NCBI GenBank assembly: GCA_948567375.1
Contig: OX419758.1
Span: 31,377,001-31,441,000 of the forward strand
From: Lunularia cruciata
Taxonomy: Eukaryota; Streptophyta; Marchantiopsida; Lunulariales; Lunulariaceae
Reading direction: 5' to 3'
DNA length: 64,000 bases
In this document: in pieces, positions 1 through 11,074 of the stretch
How positions within the stretch are numbered: the first letter of the stretch is position 1
Layout: each line of letters begins with the position of its first letter
Notes under the pieces: generated by a model
The model's input: only the letters and a program-made list of their open reading frames with translations
Told to the model about the DNA's origin: nothing
Databases searched by the model: none
Program-made: the position numbers and the translations under genes

Positions 1-1740
1 CTGGTTTAATTTAACACAAGCTTATGACACTACTTATAATAGATTGTCTTAATTGCACTTGCATTGTGTAGTTCTTTGTGTAGACATATTTAACATATAC
101 AATGTTAATTTTGGTCAAGTTTACTCAAGCATCTAAAATAGTTGTGAAGCTCCAAATAACGCATATATTTTTCTATTCTACCATATTTTTTAGTATAGCT
201 AGAGCAATATCATTCCTCTCATCTCAACATTTACACTTATGGTGTTATTACATTGAATGCTAATATAAAAAGCACTTCTACTATGTGCTCTTCTATGTAC
301 CTGATTTTACCAAAGGCACAAGTTGTGCCTTTAGCCTTTTGGGATTTCTATCAAATTGTCAAGTAAAATTTTCACTTCCCAAAATAGTTGGCAACTATTT
401 AAGAGTTGTGTATATGTATTTCTGGGTACTATTGCTATATTTTAATTGAAGAAATGAAATAAGATGACTATGCATAGCTTTTGGAATTATATTTAATGAT
501 GTAGAAGCTGAATGTACAAAACAAACAATAGTTATTTCTTCTAATCTAAAATCCATTGTATGATCAGATTTCTTTAACTTTAAATTATTTGGCTTAGTAT
601 GGGAAGTCAATTATTCATGTAGTTTTTGTTCTTTGTGTGAAGTATTTATGATCATGTTATAATTGAAGATTAACACTCTAATACCATGTTAGGTTTGTGC
701 TATTTCACAAGAATAATAATAGACAAGATATGCAACTAAGAGATATTTTGATAAATCCAATGAGATGAATGAAGAATAAGAAATAGGGAATCCTTGAGTA
801 TATTATACACTATGTCTCTATGACTATGACAAAAAAATATTTAGTACATCTAAGTTAGCATTGGTGGAGAATCCTTTGCTATAATAAGGTACTCTTACAA
901 ATAATAATAAATTTGATATGTGGATTTACATGTTAATACAAAATGAAGAGAAATGGGATGTGGAGCATATTGCACAAGGATAATTACATCAAGAAAAAAC
1001 TAAGAATGAAATAAAAAATTGTTTTTTGAACTTAAATTCTTTTTTTTCATGATTTCAAGTAATTACTTATTTGAGGAGAGAATATGACAAAATATGAAAC
1101 AAACCCACAAATTATTTTCTGATTGACTTAGCATAATGATGAAGCAATAATTTAATTCTTTTATAAGCCAATAATTAGGTATTTCCTTGTTCATAGAGGA
1201 TCCTTGTAGAAGATTTCTTACGTATACAGAAGTGCAGATAAGATCAAAGTATTCATAATATGATCAGAAAATATATAGGTTTAATAAATATATGAAAAGT
1301 AGTTGATATTATGTAATATAATAGTTGACATTATGTAATTTTCATTCCATTTACAATGGACACACTTGCCATGGCTATTGCGGGACATGTTAAAGGATAG
1401 ATGTCCATTGATAATGCCGGTATTACTTTTTAATATCTTGATGTATAAATTGAAATTCCGGTATAATTGAAAGCGGAACGGATAAATCTCTTGTAGTATG
1501 GTCAATGTCTAAACTGACTCTAATTATAATAAGTATGCCTAAATTTTCTTTTAAATTTTTTTCCTGTACATATGTAACTTCCTAAGAATATAAAGTATTA
1601 ATTGGATTATTATATGCATCTTATTTAGAATCCCACAATATAATGCAAAGGACCTGTAAAGTTTGAACCTCCATCAAGCAAGCAATAACAGGGTTGACTT
1701 CCTATCGAAAAGATTTAAGCAATATTTGCAAGTGAATTAT
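1..1740. other. AT-rich intergenic DNA, no gene seen
   Basis: Very AT-rich sequence with only short accidental open frames on both strands. No conserved motif, exon-like block or repeat boundary was recognised. Confidence 0.6.
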
Positions 1741-1866
1741 AAATCAGGCATCATTACCCGTTCATACATCACCCATTCTCTTCTAGGGACTTTTAGCGGT
1801 TGATACTCTCAACTCATACTGTCGTAAGGTGGGAACTCAATCTTCGATTCTTTCTACTTCTAATTA

Positions 1867-2196
1867 TTATCTATTAGAATGGCTAGAACCAAGCACAGTA
1901 AGGACTCTAAACTGTGCCGTCATTGCGTTTCTTTCCCAAAAGTTTGATGATGAATCCGTAGATGGAGAGGAAAACAATCTGCTGTGATTTGACTTCGTTA
2001 TTCTAACAAGATCAATCGGCAGACCACGTACTGTTTTGATGAATGTCGACAACTGTGAGGCTAATTCCATAATGAGACTTGTTCTACATCGTAAGTCAAG
2101 GCCATCATATCTTCTTAGGTGTTTGACAGAAACCGGGGTAGCACATAGGTCGATTTCCGTGGACAAGAAGATCGAATTTCGAACTTTCCCAGGCAA
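1867..2196 (-). CDS. Unrecognised 109-codon open frame
   Basis: An open frame in a locally GC-richer stretch (about 1750-2650) that stands out from the AT-rich DNA to its left. The product is Ser/Thr/Arg-rich with no signal peptide, membrane helix or motif that I recognise. A second short frame (2442-2639, minus) lies in the same GC-richer block, so both could be exons of one decayed or unfamiliar gene. No convincing splice junctions join them. It may equally be chance. No function is proposed. Confidence 0.15.
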   Translation of the reverse strand: MPGKVRNSIFLSTEIDLCATPVSVKHLRRYDGLDLRCRTSLIMELASQLSTFIKTVRGLPIDLVRITKSNHSRLFSSPSTDSSSNFWERNAMTAQFRVLTVLGSSHSNR

Positions 2197-2201
2197 TTAG
2201 T

Positions 2202-2262
2202 CAAGCGACAAGGTAGAATGGCAATAAGGATGGAAGACCCCATCATCAAGCTGTACAAGAAG
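2202..2262 (-). repeat. Interspersed short element, copy 1 (reverse)
   Basis: The reverse complement of a motif found four more times on the plus strand in this window. Shared cores are GGATGG(G)AAGACCCCATCA and a CGTACAAG-like end, here changed to GCTGTACAAG. It is divergent from the other copies. Family unknown; possibly a SINE-like retroposon. Confidence 0.5.
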
Positions 2263-2304
2263 AAAACCTAGTCAATGTAATTGATGTCAAATTAGTCATT
2301 GCAT

Positions 2305-2470
2305 CGGATCATGGACGACATGAACTTGTAAAGCAAGCAGGTTGAATCTCAGGACTACGCTCCCAGTCTGAAGCGGGCGGATAAGTAGATCGGATCATGG
2401 ACGACATGAACTCGTAAAGCAGGTTGAATGTCAAGGCTAAGCTACCAGCTCTGAAGGGAAAAGTGGATGT
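2305..2470. repeat. Two-copy tandem duplication, period 86 bp
   Basis: The string CGGATCATGGACGACATGAA occurs at 2305 and again at 2391. The following sequence, up to a TCTGAAG block, is repeated with substitutions and a small deletion. No coding potential was seen. Confidence 0.75.
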
Positions 2471-3061
2471 CAACTTCGTTTCCGTTCTGGATTTCCATTA
2501 AACAAACTTGAATCTCGCTCGTCGCATGTCGTCTGATCTTTTCTCCATCGCATGTTGTCAGGCACCTGCCCTTCGACCTGTATAAAGTCAATTCCACACT
2601 TCCTCGAGTTTCGGCTACGGTGACGGTTATCGAGGTCAAGATCGAATTCCGGATTGGATGTTTAGACGTTCAAAATATGTCTTCTTCCATCAAGCATTCA
2701 CTGGAAAAGCATTTCATTCAAAGTCATGCTCTGTGAATGCTTCCAAATCTTGATCCTGACTATTGCACTCGAGACTGATTTGCTCCCATGGATGACTGTC
2801 CTTTACTGGCACCCAGGGACATTGAACCGGGAATGTCCATACCAATGCACGTTATATTGACAATATAGAGTGCCATCTTTCATTTGTGATAGATTTACAC
2901 CTTCCTCACCGGATTTTGCTTTTCAGGCGTTAAAAACTGCCTCTAAGATTTATAGTTCTTTTGCACGAGAGTCAGTTATCTCTATAATAGAAGTACACCG
3001 TAATCGCCACTAGGCTCTCCATAGTCCGTACCTTACCTCTAGAGTATCGATGCATCGATCG

Positions 3062-3111
3062 CTTAAGGCTTCATCGACCATCCTTCGTGTTCTCTACGCG
3101 ATCGCCTTTTT
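3062..3111 (+). repeat. Interspersed short element, copy 2 (partial)
   Basis: Contains CCATCCTTCGTGTTCTCTAC followed by GCGATCGCCTTT, the 3' half of the motif seen at 9721, 20027 and 55956. The 5' half (CCCTTGTACGGCTTGATGGG) is largely lost. Confidence 0.55.
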
Positions 3112-3129
3112 CTCTTAAGATTTCAATTG

Positions 3130-4865
3130 GCACTTAAGCACACGTCACCATTATTACACATTATTCGAGATGATAGGTGAGAGTCTCTTGAAAACTGATC
3201 TTATCTTAATAAGATGTAGGAAAGCATTGAAGAAAAAGAGCCAATATTCTATTCAAGATCTAATATGGAGTGATGGTATATTCTATAAAGCCTTAATCTT
3301 CTTTTGCATTTCGTCTTTGGGAGCAAATTTGCTTCGATATAAGGTAGATGGATTAGTACTGGTGCATATGAACTAGTCTAGTGACACTTAGTTTGGATAG
3401 TCTTAGCACTTGAAGTCACATTGACTTCTTGCATATTGCATTATTCGATTAGTATTACGGGAGTATCCCATGATACTAATTGATATAATTATCAGGTTTT
3501 GGTAAGGTACGATTCCTATCTTTTCTTTGCACTTGTTTCCAGTTTGCATCTCCAACATTTTTATCTTCGAATTTTTTCATCTTTCCATGTGGATATCTTT
3601 TATTCTCTGTATCCTCCTACATCAACACCTCCAAGTCCTACTATTTAACCAAATTCACTTTGACCATTCGGAGGTGCATTTTGAGAAGCAATCAAGTATG
3701 CCCTGACATTCATGAACATTCAAATAGAAACTCATACGTACGAGGGGTATTAGCATTCATCCAGCTACTCGCTACCTTGTGGGGCTCTCAAGAAGTAATT
3801 GTACTTTTGTGCAGGCTTGTAATGAAAGTTTGATTGCTTCCTCATCAAGTTTGGTGTTATGGGACTCATGAGACTCATAGAGTGCATTTTCTTTGTGTTT
3901 TTGTTGTCTATACATTCCACTTTGTATTTACTTCTTACCTTGATTTCCTTTCATTTTACATATGTTGCTCGCTTGCTTTTTCCATACGTATATGTTTAAT
4001 CTGTTCCTAAGTAGGGGATCCAGAACCCATTGGATTACTTATTTAATGAACATCTTTTACTCCCATTACTCAAATATCAGCTTTCTTACATTGTTGAGCT
4101 CGTGTCTAGCCGCCTACCTAGTTTTGCAAAACACAAATGGCCCCTTACAGTAGACGGTAAGACAAGTAAGCAACTGCATATCAGCTTTCAATTTTGCACC
4201 CATTTTTGTTTACATCCACTTGCTCATTACATTTTCTTGATCTTTGCATCCACTTACTCATAATTGAATCAACATCCATTTGCTCTTTGCATCTATTGTA
4301 AGTTGTTAGGTAGTAGAGCTTCTCATTAGGAGTAGTTTTGGTTCTAGTTAATGATCGTTGATGCATTTACTTGCCTTTTAGATCCACTTGCCTCAGCTAA
4401 ATACTCTATTGTATGCATCAGTTTTTGCCAACTTTTCTTTATTCTAGCTAATTCTAGTCAACATAAATCTAGTTTCTGGTAGGGAGTGATTTTGGTTAGT
4501 ACCGGTTAATCGTTTGGACGTCTAGTTTACACTTGCTTCTAATGTTATTCAACTACACTTTCACCTATTGGAGGGTTTCAATTTAAAAAAGATAAGGAAT
4601 GTTTATGGAAGCGACACTAGGGGTTTAAGAAATAGTTCTATCAAGTTCTGTATATTTTCATATAGATTATTATAAAGCGTTGACTAAATTGGTACATGGT
4701 GCGGTGGGAGGAAGAAAGAGTCCCACTACGGAGTTCTTTATTATTAGCAAAATCCATAAGAGGTGGTTCCTAGAAAATAAGGGATATGAAGTTTTCCATT
4801 GTCACACCATAATGCATTAATTACATATTAGGGTTAATAAAGTGTTTGGTTTAGGGTGAATATGG
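3130..4865. other. Intergenic, no gene seen
   Basis: Only short open frames (up to 77 codons) with no recognisable family. Thymidine-rich tracts on the plus strand. Nothing further can be supported. Confidence 0.5.
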
Positions 4866-5205
4866 TCCATGTCGGTTGCCGCGCGGTGTAATGTGTTAAT
4901 TTAGGATTAAATGAGATTTTTCTCATTGCTGCTTGTCCTTGCTTGTAGCCGCTCGATGGTGCATGTAGCTGCCATTGCCGCTGGTAGTTGCTCGATAATG
5001 TGTTAGTAATGTGTTAATTTAGGATTAAATGGGATTTTGCTCATCGCTGCTCGTTGTTGCTTGTCATTGCTCGTAGCTGCTTGTTGTTGCTCGTAGCCAC
5101 CCGTAGCCGCTCGATGGTGCCCGAAGCTCGATGGTGCCGGAAGTCGCTCGTTGGTGATCAAAGCCGCTCGTTGCCAGTGGTAGTCACTTGATAGCGCCCA
5201 TTGAT
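4866..5205. repeat. GC-richer repeat block with GCTCG(T/A)-type units
   Basis: A 118-bp direct repeat (ATGTGTTAATTTAGGATTAA at 4891 and 5009) is followed by irregular tandem units such as GCTCGTAGCCGCTCGATGGT. The block contrasts with the AT-rich surroundings. The reverse strand is open for about 93 codons, but its Gln/Ala-rich product follows directly from the repeat and I do not treat it as a gene. Confidence 0.6.
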
Positions 5206-6737
5206 TTTGCATCCAAATGTGTGCATGCATTGCAATCAGGTTTTTGCTAAATCTTTGTTGCCCTTTTGGAGTAAAATTCCTCAACCTCCAATTAATTTCT
5301 TGGTTGTAGCAAGACGATGCAAATCATTTTCCATAATTTGCATTATCTCCCTCACCGCACTAATCTATGGAAATGAACCAACACACCAATGCAAAACTAC
5401 AAAACACACTGGTTTATTTTACTAAAAGGAGCATTTGTACATAGCATTTGCATTTGCAAATAGTGAATTTGAATTTGAATAGTTGAGAGCGGCATTTTTG
5501 ATCCGCCAAAAAATTCATAAATCTCACTCTAAGAATCACACACCAAAAAATCATGGCAACTCTATCGAGAAATCACATCATCGAGAAGTCACATTTTTTA
5601 CGATCATTTATTTCACCACGTATATCCTAAACATCCGTAATATAACGCGTGATTTTTACAAATGAATGGAAATTGCATGTAATATACTGTATAACAACTT
5701 ACGAAGAGTTCATTTATTAGCACCTCATCTCCTTACAGAGTTCATTACAAATAGTGATGAAGTTTATTATTTATCCAGTAGACATCTGTCAAAACTATTT
5801 CTGAAACCCCCTACTGTCTATAAAAGTTTAGAGGAGATCCCCTAAAAGTTTTGATGTAACCCCATAAGATATCTTTTGAGGGACCCTTGAAAAAGGGAAC
5901 TTGAAAGGAGAGGAGTTTGTCACCGGAAGGAGCATTTAGAAGCAGAGGAGGAGAAATTGACAGTTTGGAGGAGGGGAAAAGAGAGTGTGGGCTATACTAT
6001 TTATTGGACAATCTGCATACTCAACGGTTTTGACTCTTGTCGCGATCGGCATAGTTTTGTAGAATGAAGAATTCACTGATAGGCCTTGGGGCATGTAAAT
6101 TTCTCTACAACATGAAGCCAAATTTTGAAATAGATAGATATTTGTGAATATTCTGTAAAGATCTCCAAAAGTTGTAGGGATCACATTGAATCCCTTTTGA
6201 TATCCACACAAGTGTACATGACCCTGAATTTCAATGAGGAATAGCAATCACTGTTTTTAGTCACATTTTCTTTCAATCATATTATGGATTCTTCTCATCA
6301 TGAGTTCCGCATTCTTTTTGAATATGTGTCGTTGTCTCACGATTCGTTGTTGCACGAAAAACTGGACTCCAATCTGCTATTTGTCAAATTACGACTTGCT
6401 TTTATCATCACTTTCATGTGAACAAAAATTTCATGATTAGTTTTGGTCGTTGGTTCTCCAACTGTGTGATCAATTGTCCAATTTACATGGTGAAGTAATC
6501 TGATTTCAAGTTGACATTTTCTTTGAGAAATGAATAACTAGGCCTTCGGTATCATGCTAGAAACATGACTATCATGTTCTGTCGCCGACATTTGCAGTAA
6601 CCAACGTTGTGTACAACAATTGAGTATATTGAGTATAGTTTTCTTTGTTCTGAGCCAGGATTTTCTGATCTCAAATACAGGATTTGTGCAGCGTTTCACT
6701 TTCTGAATTTTAAATGTTGTTGGTCAGCTGGTAGCTA
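5206..6737. other. Intergenic; one unrecognised 103-codon open frame
   Basis: No gene recognised. The minus-strand frame at 5936-6247 (103 codons) has a natural-looking composition but no motif I know. It could be a relic exon or chance. Confidence 0.4.
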
Positions 6738-6985
6738 CATGTTCTTCAAGGTATAGCTTAAATTTTTGTAATTGTTTACTTCCCTCTTTCTTACTATCTT
6801 GTGATTCAAGTTACGTGTGTGCATCGGTCACCACCAAGTCTGTTTTGTTCAATTCTGGTGCATGTTCTGCAAGATATAGCTGAAATTTTTGTAATTGTGT
6901 GCTTGCCTCTTTCCTACTGTCTTGTGATTCAAGTTCCGTGCGTGCATCGATCACCACCAGGTCTGTTCTGTTCAATCTGGTACTT
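6738..6985. repeat. Two-copy tandem duplication, period 123 bp
   Basis: CATGTTCT followed by AAG(G/A)TATAGCT(T/G)AAATTTT begins at 6738 and again at 6861. The rest of the unit, including GTGATTCAAGTT and ATCACCACCA(A/G)GTCTGTT, is conserved with a few percent divergence. Confidence 0.85.
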
Positions 6986-6999
6986 GTCCTTTGACTCAA

Positions 7000-8290
7000 T
7001 TCGTAATCATTGACAAATCAAGTATGGTGCTTGATTCAAAAGTAGGAAAGCACGAAACACTTTAACTTTGGCATTTTGGGGAGATATAGACACTCCTGGG
7101 ATAGAAGATACCAAAGAAATCGACCAAGATAAATCAAACATGAAGAATGTCCTCACATACATTTTTTCATAAGATAATATCAATGCTATCTGTATCCTGC
7201 TCAAGCCAAACAAGACAAGATTGACCACATCTCTCAAGCATTATATCATGGAGTTCTTTTTATAATTGGACAAGGATGCTACTAAGTATAGTGTTCTGCT
7301 TTACAAATGCTAGAGGCATGATGTACCGTCCTAGAGCAACCAAAAAACTTCTTGATATGTTACTACATGAGATAAACAGTGAGATGGAAGATACTAGTGT
7401 TCTCAAACTAAACAAGGATATTGTTTTGTTAGCAAGTCGATCATATTTCTGCCATGTTGTCAGAATGGAGCTAGTCTCAACGAGGAAGACTCTATAAGGG
7501 TAGTTGGAAGCAACAAGCGGAAGAGTCTAGCCGGTTGATTAACCATATTGCATCTCTTCAGCCTCATCCCTTTGAGAAGATCTTGTCACTCAACAGCTTC
7601 AAGGATATTGCTATGTTGACGTAAGCACCTCTTGCCACAAATGTCATAAACAATAAAAGAAAACTCCAAGCTCATACAAGAGAGAAAAGTCATGGTTGAA
7701 CAAAACAGTGCATCTTACGAATAGAGTAAGAAAGTGCTCATGATACCTCGTGTCGCGATAAGAACACCTTATCAATCAAGATCTTGTAAGGGAGAGATAT
7801 GTCATGATCTCTATTTGTTTGAGACCATGAGAGTTTCAACTATTGACAAAGTGATTGTAAGATGGACATTGCGCATTTACATTAAGAGGGGTATGAAAGA
7901 ATGTGGTTGCAAGTACAATACTAAAGGCATATCAGAAGGAACAAAGAAAAATATGAGCACCGCTATCAAGAGTTAAATCCAAAAGTAAACAGCTTGACCA
8001 AGCAACTACAGCCAATGAAATCTGCAAGGTTGAACTATAGGTTCTCAACGGAAGACTATACCAACTAAGACGTAAGAGTAACCAAACAATCGAATTGATG
8101 ATTCTAAATGGAATGTGAATGCACCCGGCACGCAGGGAGGAGAGGAAAAATTGATGCAAGAAATTGAGGTAAAGAGTAAAGGAAGAATTCATGCAAGAAT
8201 TGAATGGCAAATCAAGTCTCACCCACCAAAGAGTTTTGAGTGGGAGAATATACGAACAGAATCGTCTCATATGAGACACATGTACAAATT
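7000..8290. other. Intergenic, no gene recognised
   Basis: Several short frames (for example 7276-7497 plus, 7932-8279 minus) without family motifs. Nothing else noted. Confidence 0.4.
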
Positions 8291-8294
8291 CACG

Positions 8295-8384
8295 TTCAAA
8301 TTATACTTCATGTTATTGATACTTTACGGACGATCCCATTTCAAATTATACTTAATGGTATTAAGACTTTACGGGAGATCCCAT
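8295..8384. repeat. Two-copy tandem repeat, period 45 bp, with TTTACGG motif
   Basis: TTCAAATTATACTT...ACTTTACGG(A/G)...GATCCCAT is repeated at 8295 and 8340. The unit carries the TTTACGGG-type motif that also clusters near 19.5, 21.1-21.4 and 50.4-50.7 kb. Confidence 0.75.
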
Positions 8385-9720
8385 AGCCATTAGATCCTCG
8401 AGGTGACCCGTAGGATTTGACAATTTACGGGTGAAAACTATAATCAAAATCATACTTCCCCGTCATATCCAGAACCATCCCGTCATCTCCCGGAGCCATT
8501 TCCATCAAACGCCATAAAAAAGCATTATGGAGTTTGACACAACAAACCTCATAATATTTTTACCGGACCCTTAAACCGATATTTGAAACCCGCCTTGTTT
8601 CCACACCCTCTCACTTTCACGCTTTTGCAATGGACAATTCCTATGCTACTTGTGCAGACAAATTTGAACTTTAACGTCTCTTAACCTTTATGAGACCATC
8701 AGTTTCCTTCTAAGCAGAACTCATTAGCAGCTTATTGGCAAACGCTATTCTAAACTTTCATTTCTCCTGAAACCCTCAAAAAACTACCCTCGTCACCTCA
8801 TTAGAAAAAGCTTTCCTTTATTCTCTAGAAAAATACATACACAGCTATCCCAATCTCAACAGCTATGGAGAGCTTTTGTCCGAGCTCGTGAGTAGAAAAT
8901 TTATAAACTCATAGCCTTTGCAGTCACACCAATATATATATTTTGCTTCTCTTTCAACTTTGTATAAAGCATTTATTATTTTGTTTCTCGTATTTATGGT
9001 TATTTATTATTTATTGTTGTATTATTTATATAAAGAGGTTACGGTTTTTCGCTCAGAGCCCGTCTGTTACTCGCTCCACTCCCTCAAAACGATTTCTTGT
9101 ACATAACCTCTCCCATTCTCGCGTACTCCTCGTATGCTACTTCTCGATACTTCCTTATCTTCTTGAAATTTTTTTCTCAACTTTTACCTCTTTCAATTGT
9201 ACTTTTCTTCTCATTCGCACATTGCATTTTTGTTTGTTTGGCTTGTCATTGCAAAGTAATAATTCATACTCCTTCAAAGTTTTACCCTGCGCATCTTTTA
9301 TCTTTCTTTGCTATGTTTCCTATTTTGCATCTTCTATGATTTTCATCTTTGCATTTTCTTTCATCTTTCTATCAAGACAAATTTCATCCTCTATACTTAA
9401 TAACTTCTTCTCCAGAGCCTGCTACTCCCTGTACATCTTATTCGGTCACTCCTGAACAGCACTTTGGAAAGAATGGAGTTTGCACACACGGGCACACACG
9501 GGCATCCAAAAAAGAAACAAGAGTATTGACACTTGCACAACTGCTTTGGTACTTCATTGGGCGTTGATCAAATCCTGTATGCTTCTGCTTTAGGTTTATA
9601 TAAAAGTCTCATCATTTCCTTCTAATGTTTAATGTTTCTGGACTCGTGCTCATAGAGCATGATGCGATGTACACTATTAATCAATCTGGCCATATTTTGC
9701 TCCGACCCAATATCCCAATA
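8385..9720. other. Pyrimidine-rich intergenic DNA
   Basis: Plus strand is strongly T/C-rich between about 8900 and 9450. This opens a 170-codon plus frame (8943-9455) of Phe/Leu/Ser/Tyr-rich composition that looks like a composition artefact. No gene called. Confidence 0.5.
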
Positions 9721-9787
9721 TCTCTCCATTGTACGGCATGATGGGGGTCTTCCCATCCTTCGTGTTCTCTACTCGGTCGCCTTTCTC
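9721..9787 (+). repeat. Interspersed short element, copy 3
   Basis: Carries TTGTACGGCATGATGGGGGT, CTTCCCATCCTTCGTGTTCT and CTCGGTCGCCTTT in the order seen in the copies at 20027 and 55956. Preceded by TCTCTCC. No target-site duplication was identified here. Confidence 0.7.
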
Positions 9788-11074
9788 TATATCCCTCCAC
9801 TTGTATAATGAGTTTCTCTTGTTTTCTCTTGGTTTAGTTTCTGTTCGGTAAACAAATCAACTTTCCTTTTTGCATGAAATATTACTACTGTTCACCATAC
9901 ATGTTACTCAAGGTATGCCCGAAATTTTGTTTTGAACCACTGATCTTATTGATAATCAAAAAATGCAATTAATTGTGTTCTATCTTCTGAAAATTTAGGT
10001 TCTTTTATCTCCTTTGTATTTACTTGCGTATTTCATATCATTTCAAGTCTGTATCTATAACAGACCTTCCCATTTGTGCGTGTTCCTTGCTTACATATCA
10101 CAAATGCATCTCTCTTGCAATTTCCCCTGCTCGCGTATCACATATGCATACAAATTCCCTTCCTTACATCTCACATAAGCATGTGTCCGATTCACTCATT
10201 TAAAAGATTCTCCGTCTCCTTCCATGAACGGCTTGTATCCACATTAGTCACGCAATTTGTATCAAAGACAACCCTGTTTTCCAGGAATTTCACTTTCCAG
10301 TCCTAGCCGAAATGGGGATTCTACGTTCACAACTACCGCATGCAAAGACACAACGGAGATTTGCAGACCGGCTCCCTTCAGTTCAATGATGGCTTAAACA
10401 ACCCTCACTTTTAGTGCGGACTGGCATGGCCACACAACCTAGTTTCTTTGCGACACCAGTCTGCAACCTCAATCTGGAGAACCTAATTTTGAATTTGGCG
10501 GATTAGTTGGGCAACAAATGCCCACGAACTGTAGTGACGTGTCCGCTCAAAGCAGATTTGCAAGCCACGAGGCAGTAATCAAGCCAAAAGTGTTGGCTGT
10601 GAAGTCGGGGAGAAGGGCCGGTTGTATTCGAAAGATTGAAGAAAAGATTGGCGTTGAACACTACGCTTCAAACGATGGACATATGCCGTGTCCAAAAGTT
10701 TAGAAGAAAAGACCTGTTGCCAAATTTGTGCCAATGAGCTAAAAAGGATAAAAATCATCGCATACGAGATATGGTTGCCAGTCTAAAGAGAGGCGCATAT
10801 GATGTCCCGGTGTTTCAGATGCCGCCGACAACGTTAGACCAAAACGACAAGGAGGACTAGGGACTACAGAGTAACGACCTCGTGTTGAAAATATTACCAG
10901 ACACAACTTACAGAGTACAATTCACATGAGAAACATTGTACTTACTATCACAGATAAGAAAACCATATCTACACTTCACGTAATGAGTTGGGACTATTTC
11001 TTAGGCTCCAAAAGAAGTCTCTGAAGCAACAATGACGAAATGTTGAGCGGCACCAGATTGAATGACTTGACTAC
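9788..11074. other. Intergenic / 3' flank of the IFRD gene
   Basis: No recognisable coding exon. The last few hundred bases before 11075 would hold the 3'UTR of the minus-strand IFRD gene. No polyadenylation site could be fixed by eye. Confidence 0.4.

Noticed and set aside
8943-9455. 170-codon plus-strand frame, multi-membrane-like
   Set aside because: Hydrophobicity comes from a T/C-rich strand; no conserved motif, and no support for a start or splice sites.
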